A program made the position numbers and the translations under genes. Shown piece by piece: positions 30,517-41,522 of a stretch of 64,000 nt of DNA (the stretch's first letter is position 1; each line of letters starts with the position of its first letter). Source of the stretch: Acinetobacter pullicarnis. Lineage in GTDB: Bacteria > Pseudomonadota > Gammaproteobacteria > Pseudomonadales > Moraxellaceae. The notes beneath the pieces are model-generated. The model worked only from the letters and a program-made list of their open reading frames with translations, ran no database searches and had not been told where the DNA came from. The stretch covers positions 620,001 through 684,000 of the forward strand of contig NZ_VCMZ01000001.1 in NCBI RefSeq assembly GCF_006352475.1, read 5' to 3'.

Positions 30517-32412
30517 CTATATGCTCAACTTTTTCAAGTTACGTTTTTTGGCATAAACCAATTGAACGACTGCACGTGTCACCGTAATTGCGGTAAACAT
30601 TGAGCAGAGGATCCCGATCATCAATGTCACTGCAAAGCCTTTAATTGGGCCTGTTCCGATGAGGAACAAAATTGCAGCAACCAGTAGCGTGGTCAAGTTT
30701 GAGTCCAAAATGGTGTTAAAAGCACGTTCGTAACCGGCAACAATGGCCTGTTTCGGTGATGCCCCCCATTTGATCTCTTCTCGTATTCGCTCACAGATCA
30801 GAACGTTGGCATCGACTGCCATCCCGATCGTGATGACGATCCCCGCGATCCCCGGTAAGGTCAGTGAAGCGCCTAACCAAGACATAATGGTTAAGATCAT
30901 CGCCAAGTTGAGTACCAATGCGATATCGGCAATCACGCCAAATAGACGGAAGAACACCACCATCCAAATCGCAACCAAGAGAAAACCTACTTGGGTTGAT
31001 AAGAGCCCTTTATCGATATTTTCTTGACCTAAACTTGGTCCAACCACACGTTCTTCAACGAAGTACATTGGCGCTGCAAGTGCACCCGCACGAAGCATCA
31101 ACGCCAACTCACCAGCTTCTTGTGCAGAAACACCAGTGATGACAAAGCTAGAACCGAGTACATCGTTAATACGCGGCGCACTAATCACCACAGATTCGGT
31201 GTATGGGGTACGAACTTCAGTTTGCTCACCAGTCACAGGGTCGGTGATGTTGCTAATTCGTTGTTTACTTTCAATAAACAACACCGCCATTGGCTTGCCT
31301 TTTGCGGCACGCGTGGCTTCGGTCATGAGCTTACCACCGGCTGTGTCAAGGCTGACCGCAACTTGTGGTGTATTGGTTTTAGGATCAAATGAAGTCGAAG
31401 CCCCTTGAATACGTTCACCAGTTAAGATGCGATTACGATTCAACAGGATTTGACGACCACTGTCCAAAGACTCAAAAGCAAAGGCTTCAGTGCCAGGTGG
31501 TAATACTGCAGGTGCTTGACCGGTATATGGATCAATCACTTGATCATTTAAATCAGAAACGAGACGGAATTCAAGATTTGCAGTACGGCCCAAAACACGT
31601 TTTGCCGCAGCGGTATCTTGTACCCCTGGTAGTTCAACCACGATACGGTTGTTACCTTGGGTTTGTACTAAGGCTTCCGCTACACCCAACTCATTAATAC
31701 GCTTACGTAAAGTAATTAAGTTTTGAGAGAGGGCATTGGACTGAATTTCTTGGCGCGTAACTTCGTTATAGCTTAACTTAAGGGTTGAGCCATCCGTTGT
31801 TGCGAGCGCTTGTTGGGTATATTTATTGCCATCACGACGTAAGAAATCCATCGCTGCTGCACGGTCATCATTATTGGCAAATTGCAGCGTGATCACATTG
31901 TCGTTCAGCACTAAGCTGTTAAATTTGATTTTAGCTTCACGTAATTGGCGACGAATATCTGCTGCTGAGGTATCCATGCGTTGCGCGATCGCTTTATCCA
32001 TGTCTACTTCAAGTAAGAAGTGCACACCACCACGCAAGTCCAAACCGAGTTTCATCGGTTTAGCCCCAATTTTTTGCAACCATTCCGGCGTTGTTGGCGC
32101 CAAGTTCAATGCAACCACATAGCTATCGCCTAAACCTACACGCAGTGCGTCTTGCGCTTTAAGCTGCGCAGCATTGGAATCTAAACGAAGGAGGGCGGCA
32201 TTGTTGTTAAAACTATTATTGTGAGAAGTGATGTTCTCACTTTTTAATATTTGCTCTGCTTTTTGTATCACGGTTTGGTCAATGACCGTACCGGCATTAG
32301 CGCCAGAGATCTGAACTGCAGGCTCATCTGGATACAAACTTGGCAGCGCGTATAAAGTACTGACAACTAGGACAACTAGAATCAGTAAATATTTCCATGC
32401 TGGATAACGCAT
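30517..32412 (-). CDS. secD: Protein translocase subunit SecD
   Basis: A 631-residue partner of SecF. The first membrane segment, the large periplasmic P1 domain (with GLDLRGGVHFLLEVD) and the C-terminal five-helix block with AVDANVLICERIREE are present. Cotranscribed with yajC (53 bp upstream) and secF (10 bp downstream). Confidence 0.96.
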   Translation of the reverse strand: MRYPAWKYLLILVVLVVSTLYALPSLYPDEPAVQISGANAGTVIDQTVIQKAEQILKSENITSHNNSFNNNAALLRLDSNAAQLKAQDALRVGLGDSYVVALNLAPTTPEWLQKIGAKPMKLGLDLRGGVHFLLEVDMDKAIAQRMDTSAADIRRQLREAKIKFNSLVLNDNVITLQFANNDDRAAAMDFLRRDGNKYTQQALATTDGSTLKLSYNEVTRQEIQSNALSQNLITLRKRINELGVAEALVQTQGNNRIVVELPGVQDTAAAKRVLGRTANLEFRLVSDLNDQVIDPYTGQAPAVLPPGTEAFAFESLDSGRQILLNRNRILTGERIQGASTSFDPKTNTPQVAVSLDTAGGKLMTEATRAAKGKPMAVLFIESKQRISNITDPVTGEQTEVRTPYTESVVISAPRINDVLGSSFVITGVSAQEAGELALMLRAGALAAPMYFVEERVVGPSLGQENIDKGLLSTQVGFLLVAIWMVVFFRLFGVIADIALVLNLAMILTIMSWLGASLTLPGIAGIVITIGMAVDANVLICERIREEIKWGASPKQAIVAGYERAFNTILDSNLTTLLVAAILFLIGTGPIKGFAVTLMIGILCSMFTAITVTRAVVQLVYAKKRNLKKLSI

Positions 32413-32465
32413 TTGCTTTCTTCTTAAAATGAAAAAGTCGTGCTCTCACACGACTATTTTTATGA

Positions 32466-32804
32466 TTAAAGGTTGTTCAGGGTACCTTCAGGTAACACCG
32501 AAATTACGCTAGCGCGTTGAATTTTAACTTCATTTCCACGACTTAACTCAATTACAGCGAAATCACCTTCAAGTTTAGTAATGCGACCCATGAGACCACC
32601 AGCAAAAACAACCTCACTGCCAACGCCTAAACTTTCAACCAGAGTACGATGCTCTTTTGAACGTTTTGCTTGTGGACGCCAGATGAGGAAGTAGAAAATT
32701 GCAATAAATACAGCAATCATCAATAAGTTTGCCATCATACCTGGACCTTGTGCAGCGCCAGCGACATCAGCATGTGCAGCAGTAATAAATAAGCTCATTG
32801 TCAT
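32466..32804 (-). CDS. yajC: Sec translocon accessory protein YajC
   Basis: A 112-residue inner-membrane protein with one span (MANLLMIAVFIAIFYFLIWRP) followed by the conserved RPQAKRSKEH and a small beta domain with VVFAGGLMGRI. It associates with SecDF. Position between tgt and secD is the classical order. Confidence 0.95.
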   Translation of the reverse strand: MTMSLFITAAHADVAGAAQGPGMMANLLMIAVFIAIFYFLIWRPQAKRSKEHRTLVESLGVGSEVVFAGGLMGRITKLEGDFAVIELSRGNEVKIQRASVISVLPEGTLNNL

Positions 32805-32902
32805 TTCCTAAAGTTAAATCATGGGTGTCATACAAGATGACATTTAAATTAATTTGTTTTGCAATTTACCTTGTCTGTGCGGTGAGCGCAATTGTGGAAG
32901 GC

Positions 32903-34117
<1,215 letters not shown>

Positions 34118-34314
34118 TTAAGTTACTTTTTTACGTAGAAATAAGCAGTTGCGTTATTAATCTACTCAAGCAAGCGTTGGGCGCTATTGCTGATCATCGC
34201 GCTGGAGCATACAAGACTCTGCTTACATTGGGATTAAAAAAATGGATTCAATATCCATCGTTAAATAGAAAGATCTAAATATTTTGCACTTATGCTGCGG
34301 TGACCGACTGACGA

Positions 34315-36330
34315 TTAAGTTGTTGGTGGTTTTTGCTGGGCATAGGGCCCTTGATAATAAGGTTTTTTGATACGGGGTTGTTTAATAAAACGTTGCACAT
34401 TGAGTTTGTTGAACAGCGGTTGTGACACTGGAGAATGTTCCGCCAACATCAATGCTGCCAGTAATTCACTGCATAAGGGGGCGTATAAGAAACCTCTGGA
34501 GCCGAGTCCTGAAAAAGTATAGATTTCAGTATCTAAGGCAACTTTTCCCAGCAAAGGTAAATAGTCTAAACTTTGTGCACGAATAGAAGCACGGCCTTGC
34601 CATGTGTCGATTAGGGCGAGCTGTTGTGCATAGTTTGGAAATGTATTGTGGATAAGTTCATAGTTATGCACATGGTCAGCGAGCGTGACCTGAGTATCCT
34701 CACAATCCGGATGAAAACTGGCACCTAAAATTAAATGCTCAGCATCAAGTTGCATACAATAACCGCCATAACTGTAGGCTTGCTTTGGTGAAAGCGGAGC
34801 CATTTGGTTATTGAGCCAACTAACCTGTCCACGAATGGAGCGCAGTGGTGGATGCTTCTCAATGAGCTGTTGACTGGCAGATGCACAGCACAGCACCACA
34901 TGATCAAATTGTTGGGGATACAGTGAGGTCGCATGATCTGCGGTGCTTTTCAATTTAAGCTGGTATTTTTTGGCCTGATCATTTTTGGGCTGATTATTTT
35001 CAGAATATTGTTCAGCTGATTGATGTTGATGTTGTTGTTGCCACTGCCGAATCGAATCGATTGCGGCAACGTCAAACTTAATATTGGGATGTGCCAAGAT
35101 CTGTGCACACAATTCATGCGGGCGCACAGTGCCAGCTTGGGTCAATTTCAAACTGTCAAATGTGGTATCGAGTGCAAGTTGATCTGGGCTTTGATGTTGT
35201 AACAGCCCTACAGGATATTGATCAGCAAGGGCAAGATAGGCTTCCGCATGTCGTTGTGGAATTTGATCAATGCTCAGTGCTTGAAAAGCTGTGAACTGTA
35301 CATAATAGGGCATGGCATATTGCCATGCTGCTGTCATCAGCTGCTCAGTACTGCTTTCAATCTGAGAAAACAGCGGATTGAGTAAGGCCAAGGGATTGCC
35401 CGAAGCACCGCTTAATGGTGCAATTCGATCAAAAATCTGTACTTGATGACCACGTTGTGCCAAAGCCCATGCACAACTGAGTCCGGCAATACCTGCACCA
35501 ATCACGGCAATCTGACGTTGACCTGTGATCTGTTCAGGGCTATGTGCAGGTTGGGATACGACGGTTGTCAAAGGCGCTATCTGGGTCTCAGTATCGGCAT
35601 TTGTTGGCCAAAAGGCTTTGAGCATTTCGCGTTTATGACCAAAACCACGTGGTCGGGTAATGGTAATACCATGTTTGCTTAAGCCACGTTTTAAAATTCC
35701 AGCCACACTAAAGGATGCAAAGGTCGTACCTTCAGCCGAATGCGAGACAATGGCATCTAGCACGTGTTCTTGCCACATATCCGGATTACAAGCAGGCGCA
35801 AAGCCATCTAAAAACCAAGCATCAATTGCTTTGGTTGCATGCATATTGGAGAAAATGGTTTGGGCATCGCCGAACCAGAGATCAAGCGAAAAGCGTTCTG
35901 TGGCAAAGTAAAGACGATGGCAGCCCGCCAGTGGTCGGGGATAGTTTGCTAAAAGTTGTTCGGCCAAAGGTGCAAGTTCAGGCCAAGCGGCCAAGGCACG
36001 GGTTAAATCCGCATGGGTCAGGGGATATTTTTCAACACTGATGGCATGTAAATGACTGTGATTGTCTGGACGATGTTGTTGCCACAACTGCCATAGGGCC
36101 AAAATATTGAGGCCTGTGCCAAAACCAGTTTCAGCCACTGAAAAATAGCCATAATCGGGTAGTGCGGCAAAACGCGCTGCCAAATCATTGCCGGCTAAAA
36201 ATACATGGCGTGATTCGAGTAGACCATTGTCTTTGGAGAAGTACACATCACCAAACTGTTTGGAAATAGGAACATCAATGCCATCAATACATTGCCAATC
36301 TAAATCTGCGGTGATGATACGTTGTGACAC
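34315..36330 (-). CDS. mnmC: Bifunctional tRNA mnm5s2U34 biosynthesis protein MnmC
   Basis: A 671-residue fusion acting at the wobble uridine. The N-terminal methyltransferase domain (about residues 1-250) has ETGFGTGLNIL for SAM binding and DAWFLDGFAPACNPDMW. The C-terminal FAD-dependent oxidoreductase begins at about residue 270 with IAVIGAGIAGLSCAWALAQRGH and ends with FSGLGSRGFLYAPLCSELLA. The start is a GTG at 36330. A Gln/Asn/His-rich insert interrupts the FAD domain near residues 430-465. It is last in a probable yciB-yciI-x-mnmC transcript. Confidence 0.95.
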   Translation of the reverse strand: MSQRIITADLDWQCIDGIDVPISKQFGDVYFSKDNGLLESRHVFLAGNDLAARFAALPDYGYFSVAETGFGTGLNILALWQLWQQHRPDNHSHLHAISVEKYPLTHADLTRALAAWPELAPLAEQLLANYPRPLAGCHRLYFATERFSLDLWFGDAQTIFSNMHATKAIDAWFLDGFAPACNPDMWQEHVLDAIVSHSAEGTTFASFSVAGILKRGLSKHGITITRPRGFGHKREMLKAFWPTNADTETQIAPLTTVVSQPAHSPEQITGQRQIAVIGAGIAGLSCAWALAQRGHQVQIFDRIAPLSGASGNPLALLNPLFSQIESSTEQLMTAAWQYAMPYYVQFTAFQALSIDQIPQRHAEAYLALADQYPVGLLQHQSPDQLALDTTFDSLKLTQAGTVRPHELCAQILAHPNIKFDVAAIDSIRQWQQQHQHQSAEQYSENNQPKNDQAKKYQLKLKSTADHATSLYPQQFDHVVLCCASASQQLIEKHPPLRSIRGQVSWLNNQMAPLSPKQAYSYGGYCMQLDAEHLILGASFHPDCEDTQVTLADHVHNYELIHNTFPNYAQQLALIDTWQGRASIRAQSLDYLPLLGKVALDTEIYTFSGLGSRGFLYAPLCSELLAALMLAEHSPVSQPLFNKLNVQRFIKQPRIKKPYYQGPYAQQKPPTT

Positions 36331-36364
36331 AAGTCAATGACCTTAAAACGGGGTCGGCGTCAAT

Positions 36365-36817
36365 TTACCACTGACGACGACGTTTGGTATAAATATAACT
36401 GGCAATTAAAAAGCCCAATAATACGCCTACTGCAAGCGTTGCAGCGCCGTATAAAAACATCTGTGCACTACTTTCACTTTGTAGCACTTGGACTTGCACG
36501 GCCAGATTGTCGCTTTTGAGTTGCAACTCTTGGTTTTGTGCTAAAGCATCTAAATTGGCTTTTTCGAGTTGTGCTAAGCGTGAGCTTTGGTCTTTGACCA
36601 TCGCCTTAACTTTGGCTTCTTGGAGCAGTTTTTCTTTGGCAATTTGTTCTGCTGTTAATGGCTGAGCTGGCTCAACCACGGTACTGGGTGGTGCTGGATT
36701 GGTTGCTGCGGTTGTGGTCGCCGTTGCTGCCACGACTGTTGTTGTCTGCGGAGATACAGCCCAAGCACTGGTGCTTAGGCAGGTGATGAGTGCGAAACTT
36801 TTAACAAAAGCCTGCAT
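36365..36817 (-). CDS. Exported coiled-coil protein with C-terminal membrane anchor
   Basis: A 150-residue protein with a signal peptide (cleavage likely after AWA, residue 20), a Thr/Ala/Pro-rich linker (residues 21-55), a coiled coil (about 58-115; KEKLLQEAKVKAMVKDQSS onward) and one C-terminal span followed by KRRRQW. This layout resembles the end of YgiM-type proteins but no SH3 domain is present. Function unknown. It starts 4 bp after yciI and ends 34 bp before mnmC. Confidence 0.65.
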   Translation of the reverse strand: MQAFVKSFALITCLSTSAWAVSPQTTTVVAATATTTAATNPAPPSTVVEPAQPLTAEQIAKEKLLQEAKVKAMVKDQSSRLAQLEKANLDALAQNQELQLKSDNLAVQVQVLQSESSAQMFLYGAATLAVGVLLGFLIASYIYTKRRRQW

Positions 36818-36821
36818 AAAA

Positions 36822-37124
36822 TTATCCTTGAGGAAATGCTTTGTTAAATGGTTTCACATCAATCTGTGCGTAGACGCCTTCTAACCAGAATGGTTCTAAA
36901 GCCAGCCATGCATCCAGTTCTTCGCGGCTATCAAAGTCAACAATCAGTGTGCTGCCATCAAAACCGGCTTGAGGGTTGCCGTGTTGTTTTGGCATCGCGC
37001 CCGCAACAATTAAACGTCCTTGTGCATCAAGTGCCTGTAGACGTTCTAAGTGTTTTGGTCGCACTGCAAGGCGTTTTTCGAGTGAGTTTTCATGGTCGGT
37101 ACACGTAATCAGAAACAAGGGCAT
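36822..37124 (-). CDS. yciI: YciI-family protein
   Basis: A 100-residue ferredoxin-fold protein of the YciI family. The family's putative active-site His and Asp are seen as RPKHLERLQAL and the DSREELDAWLALEPF segment, with GSTLIVDFDS between. Its biochemical role is not firmly known. It lies 22 bp after yciB, as in several gamma-proteobacteria. Confidence 0.88.
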   Translation of the reverse strand: MPLFLITCTDHENSLEKRLAVRPKHLERLQALDAQGRLIVAGAMPKQHGNPQAGFDGSTLIVDFDSREELDAWLALEPFWLEGVYAQIDVKPFNKAFPQG

Positions 37125-37146
37125 GTGCTTAACTCATCGTCCGTAT

Positions 37147-37758
37147 TTAGTCAGTATTTTTAAAGTGCTTGCGAAGACAAAAGAGTATAACAGCAAGATA
37201 TGTTAAGGAGACAATAATGTCGCCAAAGGCAGTGAATTCGCCCCAGTATTTGCCATTCATATATAAGAAGCCAAAGAAACCGTGCAAGGCCGCGAGCAAG
37301 AAGAATTGACCACACCATGCCCAGTTGAGACGATGCCAACCTTGGGGGCTGAGTTCAAGCATCGAACCCAATAGCTTTTTAATAATCGGTGTGCGTTCTT
37401 TATTAAACAGCGGGGTTAATAAGAAGCCTAGGCCGATTCCAATATTGATAATGACTGCTTTAAGTTTGATGTAGGTAACATCACTGAAAATAAGGGTGAT
37501 TCCACCAAATACAACAGACATGATGACAATGAACCATTGCATCTTTTCTAATCTAAATTTCTGTGCAAAGAACAACACGCCATAAACCACCAGCGTCGAA
37601 ATAAGCAGTGCACAGGTGGCGACCAAGATGTGATTTTGATCTAGGTTTCCAGTACTACCGACCAACTCAAGCAAAGGATGTGTGTTGTCCTTTGGATCAG
37701 TGGTTTTGTAAAAGTAAAAGAAAATAATAATCGGTAGATAATCGAATAGCGCTTTCAT
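37147..37758 (-). CDS. yciB: Inner-membrane-spanning protein YciB (septation protein A family)
   Basis: A 203-residue polytopic inner-membrane protein with five to six hydrophobic helices. The family start MKALFDYLPIIIFFYFYK and the WHRLNWAWCGQFF segment are diagnostic. It has been linked to septation and envelope synthesis. Divergent from the PHP-domain RNase with only 45 bp between start codons, so their promoters must overlap. Confidence 0.9.
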   Translation of the reverse strand: MKALFDYLPIIIFFYFYKTTDPKDNTHPLLELVGSTGNLDQNHILVATCALLISTLVVYGVLFFAQKFRLEKMQWFIVIMSVVFGGITLIFSDVTYIKLKAVIINIGIGLGFLLTPLFNKERTPIIKKLLGSMLELSPQGWHRLNWAWCGQFFLLAALHGFFGFLYMNGKYWGEFTAFGDIIVSLTYLAVILFCLRKHFKNTD

Positions 37759-37803
37759 GCTACATTACGGTCATAAGAGTGATGGCGTAGCATAATACAA
37801 ACC

Positions 37804-38655
37804 ATGAATGGTGTCGATTTACATACACACAGTAATATCTCAGATGGAAGTCATAGCCCAGAAATGTTGGTGCGTGCAGCTGTTGAAAAAGGTATACATA
37901 CCTTGGCTTTAACGGATCATGACAGCATGGACGGTTTGAGTCTGGCTGAAAAAACAGCTGCAGAATTTCCAATAAAAATTATTTCAGGGGTGGAAATTTC
38001 CAGCCAATGGTCGCGACCATCAACCAAAAAAACGTATGGTGTGCATATCATCGCTTTAAATATGCAAGATCCAGAGCCTTTACAACAGGTGTTGCGACAA
38101 CAACAAAAAACCCGTGCTGCCCGTGCGATTGAAATTTGTCAATTACTGCAATCGTGCACAGGGCTAGACCTTTATGCCGATGTGGTTGCTAAAGTTGATG
38201 GTATCGCTGACCGGATTACTCGAACCCATATTGCACAAACTTTGGTTGAGCACGGTGTGGTTAAACGTGCGCAACAAGCCTTTGATGCCTATTTAAAAGA
38301 AGGCAAAAAAGCCTATGTCAAATTTGAGGGCATTGGCTTAGCTGAAACAATTGATGTGATTCATGCCAGTCAGGGCTTTGCCGTATTGGCGCACCCGACT
38401 CGTTATGGCCTGTCGGCAACCAATATTCGTTATTTAGTTGAATTGTTTGCCCAGCAGGGCGGTGATGCGGTAGAACTGCCACAACGTGCTGAGCCAGCAG
38501 GAACACGGCAAATGATTGATCGCATGGTTACGCTACATCAATTAAAAGTGTCGATCGGCAGTGACTTTCATGGCGATCATATGCCTTGGATTCACTTGGG
38601 GAATGTTCCACAAGTGAAGGAAGGCCAAGTTGGTATTTGGGAAAGCTTCGTTTAA
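37804..38655 (+). CDS. rnm: PHP-domain 5'-3' exoribonuclease / phosphoesterase (RNase AM type)
   Basis: A 283-residue PHP-domain metalloenzyme of the YciV/RNase AM family, which matures the 5' ends of rRNA and degrades 3',5'-nucleotide bisphosphates. Metal-site motifs are present in order: VDLHTHSNISDGS, LTDHDSMDG, GVEISS, LAHPTRYG and SIGSDFHGDH. Length fits the family. Convergent with the bestrophin gene (10 bp between stops). Confidence 0.86.
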   Translation: MNGVDLHTHSNISDGSHSPEMLVRAAVEKGIHTLALTDHDSMDGLSLAEKTAAEFPIKIISGVEISSQWSRPSTKKTYGVHIIALNMQDPEPLQQVLRQQQKTRAARAIEICQLLQSCTGLDLYADVVAKVDGIADRITRTHIAQTLVEHGVVKRAQQAFDAYLKEGKKAYVKFEGIGLAETIDVIHASQGFAVLAHPTRYGLSATNIRYLVELFAQQGGDAVELPQRAEPAGTRQMIDRMVTLHQLKVSIGSDFHGDHMPWIHLGNVPQVKEGQVGIWESFV

Positions 38656-38665
38656 CACCATTTCT

Positions 38666-39577
38666 TTAAAGTAAATTTTGGTCTTGGGCCAAAATCGGTG
38701 GTGGTGTCGGTTTACCCAAAGTGCTGAGCAGTTCAATCTCAATGGTTCTCACCATTGAATCTAAAGGCAAGTCATTGCTTTGAGTACCAAACGGTTCTTC
38801 TATCTCAGAGCTCAGTGCATCGAGGCCTAAAAAGGTATAGGCCAAAATACCGACCAACAGCGGTGTGGCCAAACCCAAAAGTGAACCTAAACTAAACGGC
38901 AACATAAAACAGAAAAAATAAACGGTGCGGTTTAATAATACGGAATAGGCAAAAGGCAGTGGCGTTGTCGCAATACGGTCACAACCTGTTTGTACCAAGC
39001 TTAGTTCGGTCACATATTGGTTCATTTGGGTGTAAATAATGTCTGAAATTTCACCTTGCTTTAAGGCTTGCATCAGTTCCCATTGAATCAAGCTAAGTGT
39101 GTATTGCGGTGCATTGGCTTGTTGATACAGCTGGGTGAGGGCTTGTGGCGACATGCCGCTGGTTTGGGTCAATACATCTGGGCTAATGGTTTGATGGCGC
39201 AAACGATCGCGCAATACATTTGCAAATACAATCACATGCTGAATTACACGTTCACGACGACCTTGCGGCAAGATGCGACAGTCACGGTCAAAGTGTCTGG
39301 CCACAGCAATTAGTCCACCCCAAAGTTTGCGTGCTTCCCACCAACGGTCGTAGCAGGCCGAGTTTTTAAAGCCGAGAAAAATCGAGAGCACCACACCAAT
39401 TAAGGTGAAGCCAACTAGAGGAAGTTCGGGAAAGCGATAGAGATTGGTATATTCAATCCCACCCACAATTGCAGAGATCAGCATCACCACACCGAGTGGT
39501 GGCAGGATCTTAGGTAAAATGGTACCGCGCCATGACAATAAAGTTTTTAAAGTATCGTTTTGTTCACGAACAATCAT
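38666..39577 (-). CDS. Bestrophin-family (UPF0187/YneE) ion channel
   Basis: A 303-residue membrane protein of the bacterial bestrophin family, anion or cation channels formed as pentamers. It opens with the family N-terminus (VREQNDTLKTLLSWRGTI), followed by FLGFKNSACYDRWWEARKLWG, the best marker of the family, and C-terminal DPFGTQSNDLPLD-like EEPFGTQSNDLPLD. Four hydrophobic segments are visible. Transcribed alone. Confidence 0.88.
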   Translation of the reverse strand: MIVREQNDTLKTLLSWRGTILPKILPPLGVVMLISAIVGGIEYTNLYRFPELPLVGFTLIGVVLSIFLGFKNSACYDRWWEARKLWGGLIAVARHFDRDCRILPQGRRERVIQHVIVFANVLRDRLRHQTISPDVLTQTSGMSPQALTQLYQQANAPQYTLSLIQWELMQALKQGEISDIIYTQMNQYVTELSLVQTGCDRIATTPLPFAYSVLLNRTVYFFCFMLPFSLGSLLGLATPLLVGILAYTFLGLDALSSEIEEPFGTQSNDLPLDSMVRTIEIELLSTLGKPTPPPILAQDQNLL

Positions 39578-39708
39578 GTGAATCTAATCATTAATTTTAA
39601 GTTGATCTTCGCTAGTTCCCGAACACTTGTCAATATCAATAGTGGATTGCTCTACAGATTGTAACGAGAAGGGTGGAAGTGTAGAGAAAATAAGGAGTAT
39701 TTTTATTA

Positions 39709-39734
39709 TAAAATGATCAGCTTAGATCATTTTA
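39709..39734. repeat. Perfect 10-bp inverted repeat upstream of coaBC
   Basis: TAAAATGATC / GATCATTTTA with a 6-base loop, 123 bp before the coaBC start. There is no T run, so it could be an operator or a weak terminator; nothing else is recognised in the 279 bp between the bestrophin gene and coaBC. Confidence 0.4.
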
Positions 39735-39856
39735 CTTGGGGCTGGTCTGGATTTTTGTTTTGTAACTTAGCTTCAACTTTGCAGTTAAAATCCACTTGGG
39801 ACTCAGAATGTTTAATGCTATTGTGAGCGCCACTGCAATTTAACGGTGAGTAACTT

Positions 39857-41122
39857 GTGAGTTTTGACCTTAGTGTGATTTCTAGTAAAAACATAATTCT
39901 TGCTGTAACAGGCGGCATAGCGGCCTATAAAAGTGCCATTTTAGTTCGTCGTTTAAAAGATTATGGTTTTGAGGTACGCGTGGTAATGACGCATGGCGCA
40001 CAGGCCTTTATTACGCCTTTGACCTTTCAAGCGCTGTCTGGCAATCCCGTACATACTGAATTACTCGATACCGAAGCCGAAGCGGGCATGGGACACATTG
40101 AGTTGGCGCGTTGGGCTGATTTAGTTTTGGTCGCACCTGCAAGTTGCGATAGTATGGCAAAATTTGCAGCTGGACTGGCTGACGATTTACTCAGTACTTT
40201 GTATTTGGCAACCAAAGCCCCTGTTTGGGTTGCACCTGCCATGAATCAACAAATGTGGGCCGCCAAAGCAACCCAACGTAATTTAAATACTTTGGTTGAA
40301 GATGGCGTGCATGTGATTATGCCAAGTGCAGGTTCACAAGCCTGTGGTGATGTGGGTTTAGGCCGTATGCCAGAACCAGAAGAGATTGCATTACAAGTTA
40401 AGCAATATTTTCATCAAGCTGAACGTGCGATTGCGGAAAAATTTGGATTGTTGGCTGGAAAACGCGTGGTGATTACCGCAGGGCCAACCCGAGAAGCCAT
40501 TGATCCAGTACGTTATATCTCAAATCACAGCACGGGGAAAATGGGCTTTTCGATTGCCGCAGCTTGCTATGCGGCTGGTGCAAAAGTCACCTTGTTGGCA
40601 GGTCCCGTTAGTTTAGAAACCCCGAATGGCGTACGTCGTATTAATGTGAGCTCGGCTTGTCAAATGCTCGATGAAAGCATGCAACAGTTAGATGTTGGCT
40701 GTGATGTGTTTATTGCGACTGCGGCTGTAGCCGATTATCGTGTTGCTGAAGTTGCCGAGCATAAAATCAAAAAAGCAGGCGATGAACTCGCAGTTGCATT
40801 GATTAAAAACCCAGATATTGTCGCGACGATTGCACAGCAACAACAACGTCCGTTTATGGTGGGTTTTGCTGCTGAAACACGCAATGTTGAAGTCTATGCT
40901 GCTGAAAAACTGGTGGCCAAGAAATTAGACATGATTGCCTGTAATGATGTCTCACGCCCAGATATCGGTTTTGCTTCGGATGAAAATGCCATGACCGTGT
41001 TCTTTGCGCAAAAATACCAAATGGATAAACGTGATCTTGAAAAAGCATCAAAACAAGAAATTGCACAGCAACTGATTGAAGCGATTCATGATGCCTTGCA
41101 GCAAGAGAAAAGCCCGATGTAA
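39857..41122 (+). CDS. coaBC: Bifunctional phosphopantothenoylcysteine decarboxylase / synthetase
   Basis: A 421-residue fusion catalysing two steps of coenzyme A synthesis. The CoaC flavoprotein half (to about residue 190) has GGIAAYKS, the PAMNQQMW motif and ACGDVGLGRM with the catalytic Cys. The CoaB half has SNHSTGKMG and KIKK. The start is GTG at 39857, with GGTGAG about 9 bp upstream. Followed by a UUCG-loop terminator. Confidence 0.95.
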   Translation: MSFDLSVISSKNIILAVTGGIAAYKSAILVRRLKDYGFEVRVVMTHGAQAFITPLTFQALSGNPVHTELLDTEAEAGMGHIELARWADLVLVAPASCDSMAKFAAGLADDLLSTLYLATKAPVWVAPAMNQQMWAAKATQRNLNTLVEDGVHVIMPSAGSQACGDVGLGRMPEPEEIALQVKQYFHQAERAIAEKFGLLAGKRVVITAGPTREAIDPVRYISNHSTGKMGFSIAAACYAAGAKVTLLAGPVSLETPNGVRRINVSSACQMLDESMQQLDVGCDVFIATAAVADYRVAEVAEHKIKKAGDELAVALIKNPDIVATIAQQQQRPFMVGFAAETRNVEVYAAEKLVAKKLDMIACNDVSRPDIGFASDENAMTVFFAQKYQMDKRDLEKASKQEIAQQLIEAIHDALQQEKSPM

Positions 41123-41146
41123 TGCGTGGCTGCTCTCTCATTTCAA

Positions 41147-41175
41147 AAAATCAGTCTTCGGACTGATTTTTTATC
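41147..41175 (+). terminator. Rho-independent terminator of coaBC
   Basis: Perfect 10-bp stem AAAATCAGTC / GACTGATTTT closed by a TTCG tetraloop and followed by TTATC. Confidence 0.9.
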
Positions 41176-41238
41176 TCTGCATTTCACTGTGTAATAGTGA
41201 AACGAGAAAAAAGAAATTCCTCGAATTTTAGAAATACC

Positions 41239-41365
41239 CAATCTCCCCTCTTACGCCATATATGGCTCATCTTTTCCAAAGAGGGGGACTTTTTTGGAGA
41301 ATTCAAAGCCTCGTATATGCGACACAACGCTCCTCCCTTTGAAAAAGGGAGGTTGGGAGGGATTG
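41239..41365. repeat. MITE-like intergenic repeat with C/G-run hairpins
   Basis: A 127-bp AT/GC-mosaic element bounded by imperfect inverted termini (CAATCTCCCC at the left, GGGAGGGATTG at the right). Inside are two hairpins, TCCCCTCTT / AAGAGGGGGA and CCTCCCTTT / AAAGGGAGG, and a GCCATATATGGC palindrome. From memory, elements with CCTCCCTTTGAAAAAGGGAGG are scattered between genes in Acinetobacter genomes. No coding potential. Together with the flanking ~150 bp it fills the gap between coaBC and the ada-like gene. Confidence 0.6.
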
Positions 41366-41522
41366 TCTTGAAAAAGCTAAGCAGTATGTAGCGCTCAACA
41401 AATACTGGACACCGTTTTAAGTTTATTTTCTGCTGTTTCAGGACGAATATCGCCACTCAACTGCGCAAGATTCGGATTTTATTTAAGCAAACAAATTGTT
41501 AAGGTAATCACTAAGCCTCGGG

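Noticed and set aside
30743..32122. Several plus-strand frames of 70-100 codons opposite secD.
   Set aside because: They are shadows of secD on the other strand, with no ribosome sites and no recognisable products.
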